Source: Betaproteobacteria bacterium (GTDB lineage Bacteria; Pseudomonadota; Gammaproteobacteria; Burkholderiales; Rhodocyclaceae). From it: a DNA stretch of 64,000 bases. Where the stretch lies: assembly GCA_016709965.1 (NCBI GenBank), contig JADJLT010000006.1, positions 1,161,583 to 1,225,582 of the forward strand. Reading direction: 5' to 3'. The first letter of the stretch is position 1; each line of letters starts with the position of its first letter. Both the position numbers and the translations under genes were made by a program. Below, piece by piece: positions 8,711-16,279 of this stretch. Under the pieces are notes generated by a model that worked only from the letters and a program-made list of their open reading frames with translations, was not told where the DNA came from and did not search any database.

Positions 8711-9079
8711 TTACCTTCGGTTCCAGCGAGCGTAGATCTCCTTGCGTTCCGTTTCAGAAAGAATGCCGGTAAAAGGCGTAGAAGACCGTAATCTGGCGCT
8801 TTCCTGGTCTTCGCCAGTCAGGGCGCGCAGAATACTTTCGTTCCCTGAAGAGAGGATGTCTTCCCACTCAGAGTAGGCGGGTGTTTCCCCGCGCAGGCTT
8901 TTCCAGCGGGAAATGTTTGAGCGGGCACGTTCTACCAGAGATGGATTCGCTTCCAGCTTTTTGGCGATCAGACGATGCATTTCAAGGCTGCGCCAGTCGC
9001 TTGGCTGGTATTTGTTGTCGACCTGTTCCACGTATGTCACTCCATGAACCGTAGTCGTACGGTAATCGATCAGCAGCAT
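8711..9079 (-). CDS. Hypothetical protein on tRNA-Leu island
   Basis: A 122-residue soluble protein that I do not recognise. It starts with a short beta-rich segment (residues 1-20), followed by a helical middle rich in charged residues. It is tryptophan-rich for its size, with a tail ending in ERKEIYARWNRR. It is the last gene before the right end of the island, upstream of higB on the same strand but 185 bases away. It could be an antitoxin or regulator, but nothing in the sequence decides this. Confidence 0.55.
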   Translation of the reverse strand: MLLIDYRTTTVHGVTYVEQVDNKYQPSDWRSLEMHRLIAKKLEANPSLVERARSNISRWKSLRGETPAYSEWEDILSSGNESILRALTGEDQESARLRSSTPFTGILSETERKEIYARWNRR

Positions 9080-9382
9080 AAATCAAGAAGGGGGCCGACG
9101 TAACGTATGTGGGGACTGCCCGTTGTCAGCCGTCAACCACAAGCAACAACTGACGCCTGATTTCAATGAGTAACCACATTTACTGTTGTCATCTCGGTAT
9201 CATCGACATTGTTGATCGCCGAATCGTTGGTTCGTTTTTTTCCATGTAACTCTCCTGATTTTTGCCGGAAGATATGACAGGGTTGTTAAAAAAGTGTGGG
9301 GAGAAGTGCGGGAAAATCCTCGCGCAATTTTCTAAGGTTTTGATTATGAATGATTAAAAATTCAAATAATCGGCGAGATTTT

Positions 9383-9437
9383 AGATTTAGGTTCTGGCGC
9401 CGAAAGGTGTGGGGGTTCGAGTCCCTTCTTGGCACCA
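9383..9437 (+). pseudogene. 3' half of the split tRNA-Leu(UAG)
   Basis: The segment begins with the shared AGATTTAGGT, continues with the 3' anticodon stem TCTGG (perfect complement of CCAGA at 5823-5827), a long variable arm, T-loop TTCGAGT and encoded CCA. The acceptor strand reads CTTGGC, one G short of the complement of GCCCAAG. The rest of the gap 9080-9583 holds no gene that I can support. Confidence 0.8.
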
Positions 9438-9583
9438 AATATAGCACAAAGCTCTGATTATTCAGGGCTTTTTGATTTTCTGGTCGATGAAATTCCAAAT
9501 GACCGTCATTTTTTGGAGCTTGCCTGGGGGAGTTTGGGCATGGTACATGCGTAAATGCCTTGTATTATCCAGAGGAGGTATCC

Positions 9584-9799
9584 ATGTCCATCAGTTCTGT
9601 TCTTTCCACTGGCTTGCAAAGCATGCAGGCTGCCATCAACCGAACAGGCATTGCAAGCAGCCGAATTGCCGCTGATGACAGCGAGATGGCCACCAACATC
9701 GTTGGGCTGCATCAAGGGGCAATCGATGCCAAGCTTGCAGCCAATGTCATAAAAGCCGGTGACGAAATTCTCGGGACAATTATCAACATCAGAGGCTAG
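9584..9799 (+). CDS. Small helical protein, flagellar-rod/YjfB-like character
   Basis: A 71-residue protein starting at ATG 9584, five bases after an excellent Shine-Dalgarno AGGAGG (9573-9578), which decides the start. It is helical, with heptad-like spacing and rich in S, A, I and N. It begins MSISSVLSTGLQSMQAAINR and ends in a hydrophobic LGTIINIRG strand. The pattern resembles the short motility-associated proteins (YjfB-like) and the ends of flagellar rod proteins, but it lacks a decisive motif. It stands alone outside the island. Function not assigned. Confidence 0.6.
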   Translation: MSISSVLSTGLQSMQAAINRTGIASSRIAADDSEMATNIVGLHQGAIDAKLAANVIKAGDEILGTIINIRG

Positions 9800-9968
9800 A
9801 TTTGCCGGAGGCGGCAGATTACGCCGCTTGAAGTATCAGTTCTAGCCACCTTGCTTGCCATAAATGCCTGGAGTGAGCTGATCGGTAAATCAAAGGGATT
9901 GTGTTTGCCTGTATGTGCCTATACTGGTTTAAGGATTCAGTTGATTTCTGGAAATTTAGGAGGCGATG

Positions 9969-10343
9969 ATGCGCAGACTTTTCGTTCCACTTATTCTCGC
10001 GCTATCCGTTGTTGCGCTTCCCGCTCAAGCTCAACGAGGTTACGGCCATAGAGGCTATGGCCATCACGGCGGTGGTGGTTCCGGCTGGGCCGGGCTGGCT
10101 GTATTTGGCGCGCTCACTGGTTTGGCTATCATGTCGGAGCGGAGCAGGCCGGTATATGTCGATCCCTATTACGTCGGGCCGGTTTATTCACCACAGCCAG
10201 TCTATATCGAACAGCAGCCTGCACCGGTAGCCCCGTCTGCCAATGCTTCCGGGAGTTGGTACTACTGCGGTTCGAGCGCCATGTACTACCCATATACGCA
10301 GGCATGTCCCGAAGGCTGGCAGGCAGTGCCGGCCAGACCCTAG
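9969..10343 (+). CDS. Exported glycine-rich protein with C-terminal YYC...CPEGW motif
   Basis: A small envelope protein with a clear Sec signal peptide (RRLFVPLILALSVVALPAQAQ). The mature part is rich in G, H and Y, then has one hydrophobic segment (GLAVFGALTGLAIM), a proline-rich linker and a C-terminal WYYCGSS...CPEGW motif whose two cysteines probably form a disulfide. That C-terminal motif is common in proteobacterial small envelope lipoproteins of unknown role. Two ATGs are adjacent; the second (9969) has better spacing from AGGAGG at 9958-9963. Monocistronic. Confidence 0.75.
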   Translation: MRRLFVPLILALSVVALPAQAQRGYGHRGYGHHGGGGSGWAGLAVFGALTGLAIMSERSRPVYVDPYYVGPVYSPQPVYIEQQPAPVAPSANASGSWYYCGSSAMYYPYTQACPEGWQAVPARP

Positions 10344-10358
10344 CCAAATGGCTGGTAA

Positions 10359-11357
10359 TCAGGCCTTGGGGGATAAATTCAGAACTTCACTGAAGAATTG
10401 CTGTGCCGGCATTCGGAATCCGGACGCATTCGTGTGACCGCCGCCACCATAACGTGAGGCAATGGTGGCAACGTCGAGCGTTTTGCCTTTTGAGCGCAGC
10501 GAGGCCTTGATTTCGCCGACACCTGACAATTGCCAGATCAAACCGTAACTACCACTTTGCTCAGCCAGGGAGTTTCCTAAATCCGAGGCAAACAGCGCGT
10601 TTGCGTTGATGGCGATCCCTGGTGTGGCCAGCCAGCTCAGATCGCCGTCGGTAATGATGGTTTGTCCATGGCGCTGCGCCTGCAGGGCGTCGACGGGTTC
10701 GCCACGAACCAAAGCCGGCATACGCAGTACGCTTTGGGACATGCGTTCAATCTCTCTTTGGTGAAACTGATCAATGGCCGAGCCTTGAATGATGGCTTCT
10801 AGGTAGCGAGCTGCCGACGCGTTGGGTGTCTCTAAAACCAGTTGGTACCAAGTGGCAAAGTCAAATGGCAGCAGGCGCAGGGCGCGACAGAAGGCACGCG
10901 TGCCGGGTAAAGCAAAGCGCCAGATGTCTTGGTCTTCGATGTGCCGAATTGCCAGGGGCGTCGGTGTTTCTGGATGGAAGTTCTCCCAAGCCAGTCGTGC
11001 TCCTGATTTATCAAGATTGAAAACGACGTAAAGTGGCAGCGTTGGGTGCTGATATTGGCGCAGGCCGTTATCGCTGGGGCGTAGCTTGTCGCCCCAGGCA
11101 TTGAGGGCGGATGCGTGATGATCAATCTGGGTGACCGAATTGGCACTTCTGGCCATGGTTTCGAGAAATTCTGGCGGAAACGAGAAGTCCAGAATGAATA
11201 CCTGATGGCCGGCAATGTCGGCGAGTGCCCATGGTTCACCGTGATGCATTGCTCGATAAACCGCAGCGTCACCAAAGTGAGCCCACGCCGCGTAGGCAGC
11301 GCCAAAGCCATCCAGACAGTCTGCGTGGTAGATAACCGTAACGGGTGTTTGCTGCAT
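10359..11357 (-). CDS. DHH-family phosphoesterase
   Basis: A cytoplasmic phosphoesterase of 332 residues. The N-terminal DHH domain has HADCLDGFGAAY at residues 11-22 and the name-giving D79-H80-H81, which bind manganese. The C-terminal DHHA1 domain ends with GGGGHTNASGF at 304-314. Members act on short oligoribonucleotides, cyclic dinucleotides or pApA; the substrate here cannot be fixed from sequence. It starts 2 bases after the slyX stop and is probably co-transcribed with slyX and the small membrane protein upstream. Confidence 0.88.
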   Translation of the reverse strand: MQQTPVTVIYHADCLDGFGAAYAAWAHFGDAAVYRAMHHGEPWALADIAGHQVFILDFSFPPEFLETMARSANSVTQIDHHASALNAWGDKLRPSDNGLRQYQHPTLPLYVVFNLDKSGARLAWENFHPETPTPLAIRHIEDQDIWRFALPGTRAFCRALRLLPFDFATWYQLVLETPNASAARYLEAIIQGSAIDQFHQREIERMSQSVLRMPALVRGEPVDALQAQRHGQTIITDGDLSWLATPGIAINANALFASDLGNSLAEQSGSYGLIWQLSGVGEIKASLRSKGKTLDVATIASRYGGGGHTNASGFRMPAQQFFSEVLNLSPKA

Positions 11358-11359
11358 GT

Positions 11360-11560
11360 TCAGTAGTGCGGCGGAAGTTCGTCGCGCAGGTTGCCCGGTT
11401 GGTGCGCTTGGGCATTTTGCGACTGTTCGCGCAGACTGCGAATTTCCTTGGCGAGCAGATCGATTTGTTGCTGCTGGCGAAAGACGATGCGATTCAGCTC
11501 GTCCAACAAGTCTTCGGTGTAGCTGATCTTGATTTCGAGATCGGTAATGCGTGATTCCAC
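11360..11560 (-). CDS. slyX: SlyX family protein
   Basis: A 66-residue coiled-coil protein. Heptad-spaced hydrophobics run from residue 5 to 45 (LEIKISYTEDLLDELN, then QQQQIDLLAKEI), followed by a proline/histidine tail ending PPHY, as in the SlyX family. The function of the family is unknown. It sits between the small membrane protein (9 bases) and the DHH gene (2 bases). Confidence 0.85.
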   Translation of the reverse strand: MESRITDLEIKISYTEDLLDELNRIVFRQQQQIDLLAKEIRSLREQSQNAQAHQPGNLRDELPPHY

Positions 11561-11569
11561 TGGGCGTCC

Positions 11570-11710
11570 TTACTTTTCGCTACGCCAGTCGCGCAAAGTT
11601 TCCTTGGGCGGTGGCGGCGGGGTATCGTTGCGGGGTGGCCGGATCAGCGGCAAGGCGCCTCCCAATACCACAATCAGGCAAATTCCAAAAATTATCCAGC
11701 CTTCGTTCAT
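11570..11710 (-). CDS. Small single-pass membrane protein, 46 residues
   Basis: A short gene with one hydrophobic helix at residues 5-23 (WIIFGICLIVVLGGALPLI) and a proline-rich cytoplasmic tail (five consecutive prolines near 31-35) ending DWRSEK. The ATG at 11710 is preceded by GGAGAGG at a good distance. It lies 9 bases upstream of slyX on the same strand. Conserved-looking layout but no known function. Confidence 0.6.
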   Translation of the reverse strand: MNEGWIIFGICLIVVLGGALPLIRPPRNDTPPPPPKETLRDWRSEK

Positions 11711-11771
11711 TCGCCTCTCCATTCATTAAGCGGCAAGTTTAATGGGCAACTCAAAAAATCGCGAAGGGCTG

Positions 11772-11799
11772 TTGACATCGGCTTCTACGTCTGTAAAAT
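11772..11799 (+). promoter_or_regulatory. Sigma-70 promoter of tRNA-Val
   Basis: Consensus -35 TTGACA (11772-11777) and -10 TAAAAT (11794-11799) are separated by 16 bases, and the tRNA begins 12 bases further on. Confidence 0.8.
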
Positions 11800-11811
11800 G
11801 CGCGCTTCTTT

Positions 11812-11888
11812 AGGCGGTTAGCTCAGCTGGTTAGAGCGCCACGTTGACATCGTGGAGGTCGTTGGTTCGATTCCAATACCGCCTACCA
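11812..11888 (+). tRNA. tRNA-Val(GAC)
   Basis: A complete tRNA with encoded CCA. The acceptor stem AGGCGGT/ACCGCCT, anticodon stem CCACG/CGTGG with loop TTGACAT (anticodon GAC) and T-loop TTCGATT are all intact. Confidence 0.95.
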
Positions 11889-11972
11889 AAATTCCTGACG
11901 GAGTTGAATTGATGATTTTCCGAACTTGCAGTACCGTTCAGAAACACTAATCGAGTCAGCCTTCGTTTGACC

Positions 11973-12003
11973 AAAAAGTGCGGCTCGCCCCGCACTTTTT
12001 TTT
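11973..12003 (+). terminator. Rho-independent terminator between tRNA-Val and thrS
   Basis: The stem GTGCGG/CCGCAC has a 6-base loop, A-tract before and 8 T after. It ends tRNA-Val transcription or acts as an attenuator in the thrS leader, which starts translation only 17 bases later. Confidence 0.8.
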
Positions 12004-12019
12004 CGCCTAGAGATTTACC

Positions 12020-13937
12020 ATGCCTGATATCAAACTGCCTGATGGTTCCATCCGCTCTTTTGAACAGCCGGTAACAATCGCCGAAGTGGCGTCAAGCATC
12101 GGCGCTGGCTTGGCTCGCGCAGCGTTGGCTGGCAAAGTCGATGGCGTTGTGGTTGATACCTCTCATTTGATTGAACGAAACGCCGACTTGGCCATCATCA
12201 CGGACAAGGATGCCGAGGGGCTGGAGGTTATTCGTCATTCGACGGCTCACTTGCTGGCTTACGCGGTTAAGGAGCTGTTCCCTGATGCTCAGGTAACCAT
12301 CGGCCCGGTTATCGAAAACGGGTTTTACTACGATTTTGCCTACAAGCGTCCGTTTACCCCGGAAGATCTGGTCGTCATCGAAAAGCGTATGGCCGAGCTG
12401 GCCAAGAAGGACATCCCCGTTACCCGCGAAGTCTGGGCGCGCGACGATGCGGTTAAATTTTTCCTCGATCTCGGCGAAAAGTACAAGGCTGAACTGATTG
12501 GTGCTATTCCAGCTGACCAGCAGGTATCGCTGTATCGCGAAGGCGATTTCATTGACCTATGCCGCGGCCCGCACGTGCCGACCACGGCCAAGCTGAGGAT
12601 TTTCAAGTTGATGAAGGTGGCTGGCGCCTATTGGCGTGGTGATCATCGCAACGAGCAATTACAGCGTATCTATGGCACCGCTTGGGCCAAGAAGGAAGAC
12701 CTCGACGCCTACTTGCACATGCTGGAAGAGGCTGAAAAACGCGATCATCGCCGTCTCGGCAAGCAATATGACCTGTTCCATATGCAGGACGAAGCGCCGG
12801 GTCTGGTTTTCTGGCACCCCCAAGGGTTGGGCGATTTGGCAGGAAATCGAACAATACATGCGCGCCGTATATCGCAACAATGGCTATCAGGAAGTTCGCT
12901 GTCCGCAGATTCTCGACAAGACCTTGTGGGAAAAGTCCGGTCACTGGGAGCATTACAAAGACAACATGTTCACGACCTCGTCGGAAAATCGCGACTATGC
13001 GGTCAAGCCGATGAATTGTCCGGGCCATGTCCAGGTTTTCAATTCGGATCTGCGTTCCTATCGCGAATTGCCATTGCGCTATGGTGAGTTCGGTTCCTGC
13101 CATCGCAACGAGCCAACCGGGGCCTTGCATGGCCTGATGCGTGTGCGCGGTTTTGTGCAGGATGACGGTCACATCTTCTGTACGGAAGATCAGATCGAAT
13201 CCGAAGTGACTGCTTTTAATGCGCTGGTTAAAAAAGTTTATGCCGATTTCGGTTTTAACGATGTCGCGGTCAAATTGGCGCTGCGTCCGGATAGCCGCGT
13301 TGGTTCCGACGATGTTTGGGACAAGGCGGAGGATGCGCTACGCCAGGGTTTGCGTGCATCCGGGCTGGAATGGACCGAACTGCCGGGGGAGGGGGCTTTC
13401 TATGGTCCGAAGATCGAATTCCACATCAAGGATGCCATCGGTCGCTCTTGGCAGTGCGGCACGATGCAGGTAGACTTCTCGATGCCGGGCCGTCTGGGGG
13501 CGGAATATGTCGGTGCGGACGATACGCGCAAGGTGCCGGTGATGCTGCACAGAGCCATTCTGGGGTCGTTGGAGCGCTTCATTGGCATCCTGATCGAGAA
13601 TTTTGCCGGCGCACTTCCGCTGTGGCTGGCGCCGGTGCAGGTGATGGTGTTGAATATCTCGGAAAAGCAGGCGGATTATGCTGCGGATTTGGCGAAAAAG
13701 CTGCATAACGCGGGCTTCCGGGCCGAGTCGGATTTGCGTAACGAGAAAATTACCTATAAAATTCGCGAACATAGCTTGAACCGGCTGCCTTATCAGCTCG
13801 TTGTGGGCGATAAAGAAAAAGCGGACGGACTGGTTGCCGTGCGGACTCGCGGTGGTCAGGATCTCGGACAGATGTCCATTGAGGCCCTGATCAAACGACT
13901 TCAGGAAGAAGTCGTGGCGCGTAGTAGCACGGCTTAA
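12020..13937 (+). CDS. thrS: Threonyl-tRNA synthetase, one-base frame break
   Basis: Charges tRNA-Thr. The N-terminal TGS domain (residues 1-62), the editing domain with HSTAHLLAYAV near 74 and the class II catalytic core (RCPQILD, MNCPGH, MLHRAILGS) are all present, and the anticodon-binding domain ends the protein. The combined length of about 639 residues is normal. The frame changes once: the first part is read from 12020 and the rest in the +1 frame, with the join at the C run 12817-12821 or the G run 12824-12826. Removing one C gives the usual FWHPKGW sequence. As the enzyme is essential, an assembly indel is the likely cause. infC follows, as in many bacteria. Confidence 0.93.
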
Positions 13938-13961
13938 TTTATTGTTTTCGGGGGTTTTACC

Positions 13962-14489
13962 ATAGCTCAGAACAAGGCGCATCGCCTCAACGAAGAAATT
14001 ACGGTTCCGGAGATTCGTCTCCAGGGTGCAGAAGGTGAACAGCTAGGCATAGTCAGTATTCGTGAGGCTTTGCACATGGCTGAAGAAGCTGGGGCGGATC
14101 TGGTTGAGATCGCTCCGACTGCCAAGCCGCCGGTCTGCCGCATCATGGACTACGGCAAGTTCAAGTACCAGGAACAGAAGCGTGCGCATGAGGCCAAGCT
14201 GAAGCAGAAGCAGGTGCAGGTCAAGGAAATCAAGCTGCGCCCAGGTACCGACGAAAACGATTACCAGATCAAGCTCAGGAATATGACGCGTTTCCTGGAA
14301 GAGGGCGACAAGGTCAAAGTGACCCTGCGCTTCCGGGGCCGCGAAATGGCGCATCAGGAATTCGGTATGCGCCAGTTGGAACGAATCAAGGCTGACCTTG
14401 ATGTGGTTGGTGCAGTCGAGCAGATGCCGAAGATGGAAGGTCGTCAGATGATTATGGTCATCGGGCCGGCCAAGAAGAAGCAACCGTAG
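13962..14489 (+). CDS. infC: Translation initiation factor IF-3, AUA start
   Basis: IF-3 of 175 residues, which controls start-codon selection and subunit joining. The family sequence begins AQNKAHRLNEEI directly after a non-standard ATA codon at 13962, preceded by a G-rich Shine-Dalgarno (GGGGG, 13949-13953); the first in-frame ATG is far inside the conserved N-domain, so it cannot be the start. The linker is lysine-rich (YQEQKRAHEAKLKQKQ) and the C-domain carries KEIKLRPGTDENDY. AUU, AUA or AUC starts on infC are known to allow IF-3 to repress its own synthesis, and that autoregulation is expected here. Confidence 0.95.
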   Translation: MAQNKAHRLNEEITVPEIRLQGAEGEQLGIVSIREALHMAEEAGADLVEIAPTAKPPVCRIMDYGKFKYQEQKRAHEAKLKQKQVQVKEIKLRPGTDENDYQIKLRNMTRFLEEGDKVKVTLRFRGREMAHQEFGMRQLERIKADLDVVGAVEQMPKMEGRQMIMVIGPAKKKQP

Positions 14490-14526
14490 TATTCAGTAGT
14501 TATAAGTGCTTTCGGGTAATGGAAGT

Positions 14527-14541
14527 GTTCCCGCCGGGAAC
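14527..14541 (+). promoter_or_regulatory. Short hairpin in rpmI leader
   Basis: GTTCCCG and CGGGAAC form a compact hairpin 32 bases before the rpmI start, in the infC-rpmI gap. In other bacteria ribosomal protein L20 binds structured RNA in this gap to repress rpmI-rplT. That role is only suggested here. Confidence 0.4.
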
Positions 14542-14573
14542 CACCTGACGGCATGTCATTAAGGAGCATATAA

Positions 14574-14771
14574 ATGCCCAAAATGAAGACCAAGAGCAGC
14601 GCGAAAAAGCGCTTCTCGATTCGCGCTGGTGGTTCCATCAAGCGCGGTCAAGCCTTCAAGCGTCACATCCTGACCAAGAAGACGACCAAAGTGAAACGCC
14701 ATCTGCGCGGTTCAGTCGAAGTTAACGCGCGCGATTCAGCATCCGTCCGCGCCATGATGCCCTACGCATAA
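14574..14771 (+). CDS. rpmI: 50S ribosomal protein L35
   Basis: A strongly basic 65-residue protein with the family start PKMKTKSSAKKRF and KRHLRGSVEVN in the C-terminal part. The start is supported by AAGGAG placed 8 bases upstream. It lies between infC and rplT in the standard operon. Confidence 0.97.
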   Translation: MPKMKTKSSAKKRFSIRAGGSIKRGQAFKRHILTKKTTKVKRHLRGSVEVNARDSASVRAMMPYA

Positions 14772-14782
14772 GGAGATAGAAG

Positions 14783-15142
14783 ATGCCTAGAGTTAAACGT
14801 GGTGTAACAGCTCGCGCTCGTCACAAGAAGATTCTCGTTCAGGCCAAGGGTTACCGCGGTCGTCGCAAGAACGTATACCGCATTGCCAAACAGGCGGTGA
14901 TGAAGGCTGGTCAATATCAGTACCGTGACCGTCGTCAACGCAAGCGTCAGTTCCGTGCGCTGTGGATTGCTCGTATCAATGCCGCTTCTCGTGAGCTGGG
15001 CATGAAGTACAGCACCTTCATGAATGGTCTGAAGAAGGCCAATATCGAAGTTGACCGCAAGGTCCTGGCCGATCTGGCCGTCTTTGATCAGCCGGCTTTT
15101 GCCGCTCTGGCCGCACAGGCCAAGGCACAGCTCGGCGCCTGA
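14783..15142 (+). CDS. rplT: 50S ribosomal protein L20
   Basis: A 119-residue, very basic N-terminal half (PRVKRGVTARARHKKI) and the globular C-terminal domain with WIARINAASRELGMKYS are typical of L20, which is essential for early 50S assembly and represses its own operon. It starts 11 bases after rpmI with a good ribosome-binding site. A terminator hairpin follows. Confidence 0.97.
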   Translation: MPRVKRGVTARARHKKILVQAKGYRGRRKNVYRIAKQAVMKAGQYQYRDRRQRKRQFRALWIARINAASRELGMKYSTFMNGLKKANIEVDRKVLADLAVFDQPAFAALAAQAKAQLGA

Positions 15143-15156
15143 GCGAAAGCTTGACG

Positions 15157-15185
15157 AAAAAAAGGAGGCGCAAGCCTCCTTTTTT
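15157..15185 (+). terminator. Terminator/attenuator between rplT and pheS
   Basis: The perfect stem of GGAGGC with GCCTCC, extended by A/T pairs, has a GCAA loop and ends in a T run. It lies 15 bases after rplT and 27 before pheS. It resembles the attenuator of enteric pheST, though no phenylalanine-rich leader peptide is visible in the short space. Confidence 0.85.
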
Positions 15186-15211
15186 GTTGGTGGTTTTGTA
15201 GGTGGAAGTCT

Positions 15212-16258
15212 ATGGATAATCTTGATCAAATCGTTAGCGATGCCAAGGCGGCGTTCGTTGCTATTTCTGACCCGGATGCGCTGGAACAGGTGAAAGCCCG
15301 TTTTCTCGGCAAGACCGGACAGATCACAGAACTTCTCAAGGGCTTGGGCAAGTTGCCCGCAGAAGAGAAGAAAACTGCCGGTGCCGCGATCAATATCGCC
15401 AAGACTGCTATCGAAACGGCGTTGAACGCGCAACGCGAAGCGATCCGCAAGGCGGCGCTGGAATCCCGCTTGGCTGAAGAAGCGCTGGATGTCACGCTGC
15501 CCGGTCGCGCCGAAGCGCGCGGTGGCCTGCATCCGGTGACGCGCACCCTGGAACGGATCGAATCCTTGTTCGCTTCCATTGGTTTCGAAGTCGCCGACGG
15601 CCCGGAGATCGAAGATGATTTCCACAATTTCACGGCCATGAACACGCCCGAGGATCACCCGGCTCGTTCGATGCACGACACTTTTTACCTGCAGAACCGG
15701 GACGGTACTTTTGCCGAAAAGGTTTTGCTGCGCACCCATACCAGCCCGATACAGGCTCGCTACATGCAGGCGCATGTGGCCCGCTACGGTCAACTGGAAA
15801 AAATGCCCGAAATTCGAATTATTGCGCCAGGTCGAGTCTATCGTGTTGATTCTGATGCGACGCACTCGCCGATGTTCCATCAGGTCGAAGGCCTGTGGGT
15901 GGGCGAGGGTGTTTCCTTCGCCGATCTGAAGGGTGTTATCGCCGATTTCCTTAAGAGCTTCTTCGAGACCGATGACCTGACGGTGCGTTTCCGTCCTTCA
16001 TTCTTCCCGTTTACCGAGCCTTCCGCCGAAATTGACGTCGCCTTCATGAGTGGCGCGCTGAAAGGCCGCTGGCTGGAAATCGCCGGTTGCGGCATGGTGC
16101 ATCCGAACGTGCTGCGCATTGCCGGCATCGATCCGGAAAAGTACACCGGCTTCGCCTTCGGCTTCGGTCAGGATCGCCTGACCATGCTGCGCTACGGCGT
16201 CAATGATCTTCGCCTGTTCTTCGAAGGCGACCTGCGTTTCCTGCGTCAGTTTGCCTGA
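15212..16258 (+). CDS. pheS: Phenylalanyl-tRNA synthetase alpha subunit
   Basis: The catalytic subunit of the (alpha-beta)2 enzyme, 348 residues. An N-terminal coiled coil (about residues 1-90) precedes the class II core, with HP-x-RS-containing motif 1 region near 145 (EDHPARSMHDTFYL), motif 2 around RVYRVDSDATH near 205 and motif 3 GFGQDRLTMLRYG near 315. It starts after the attenuator and is followed by pheT after 21 bases. Confidence 0.97.
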   Translation: MDNLDQIVSDAKAAFVAISDPDALEQVKARFLGKTGQITELLKGLGKLPAEEKKTAGAAINIAKTAIETALNAQREAIRKAALESRLAEEALDVTLPGRAEARGGLHPVTRTLERIESLFASIGFEVADGPEIEDDFHNFTAMNTPEDHPARSMHDTFYLQNRDGTFAEKVLLRTHTSPIQARYMQAHVARYGQLEKMPEIRIIAPGRVYRVDSDATHSPMFHQVEGLWVGEGVSFADLKGVIADFLKSFFETDDLTVRFRPSFFPFTEPSAEIDVAFMSGALKGRWLEIAGCGMVHPNVLRIAGIDPEKYTGFAFGFGQDRLTMLRYGVNDLRLFFEGDLRFLRQFA

Positions 16259-16279
16259 CCTACATATTGAGTCACGCTC

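Larger units (their letters stand above)
5825..9392. mobile_element. Small genomic island inserted in tRNA-Leu anticodon loop
   Basis: The direct repeat AGATTTAGGT occurs at 5825-5834 and 9383-9392, exactly at the anticodon loop of the two tRNA-Leu halves. This is the usual crossover site of tyrosine-recombinase elements that use tRNA genes. The segment between carries an intact tRNA-Leu, an excisionase-like protein, broken restriction-modification genes, HigBA and an unknown protein. No integrase is present, so the island is either a decayed element or was mobilised in trans. Boundaries are inferred from the repeat and the complementary stem halves. Confidence 0.7.
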
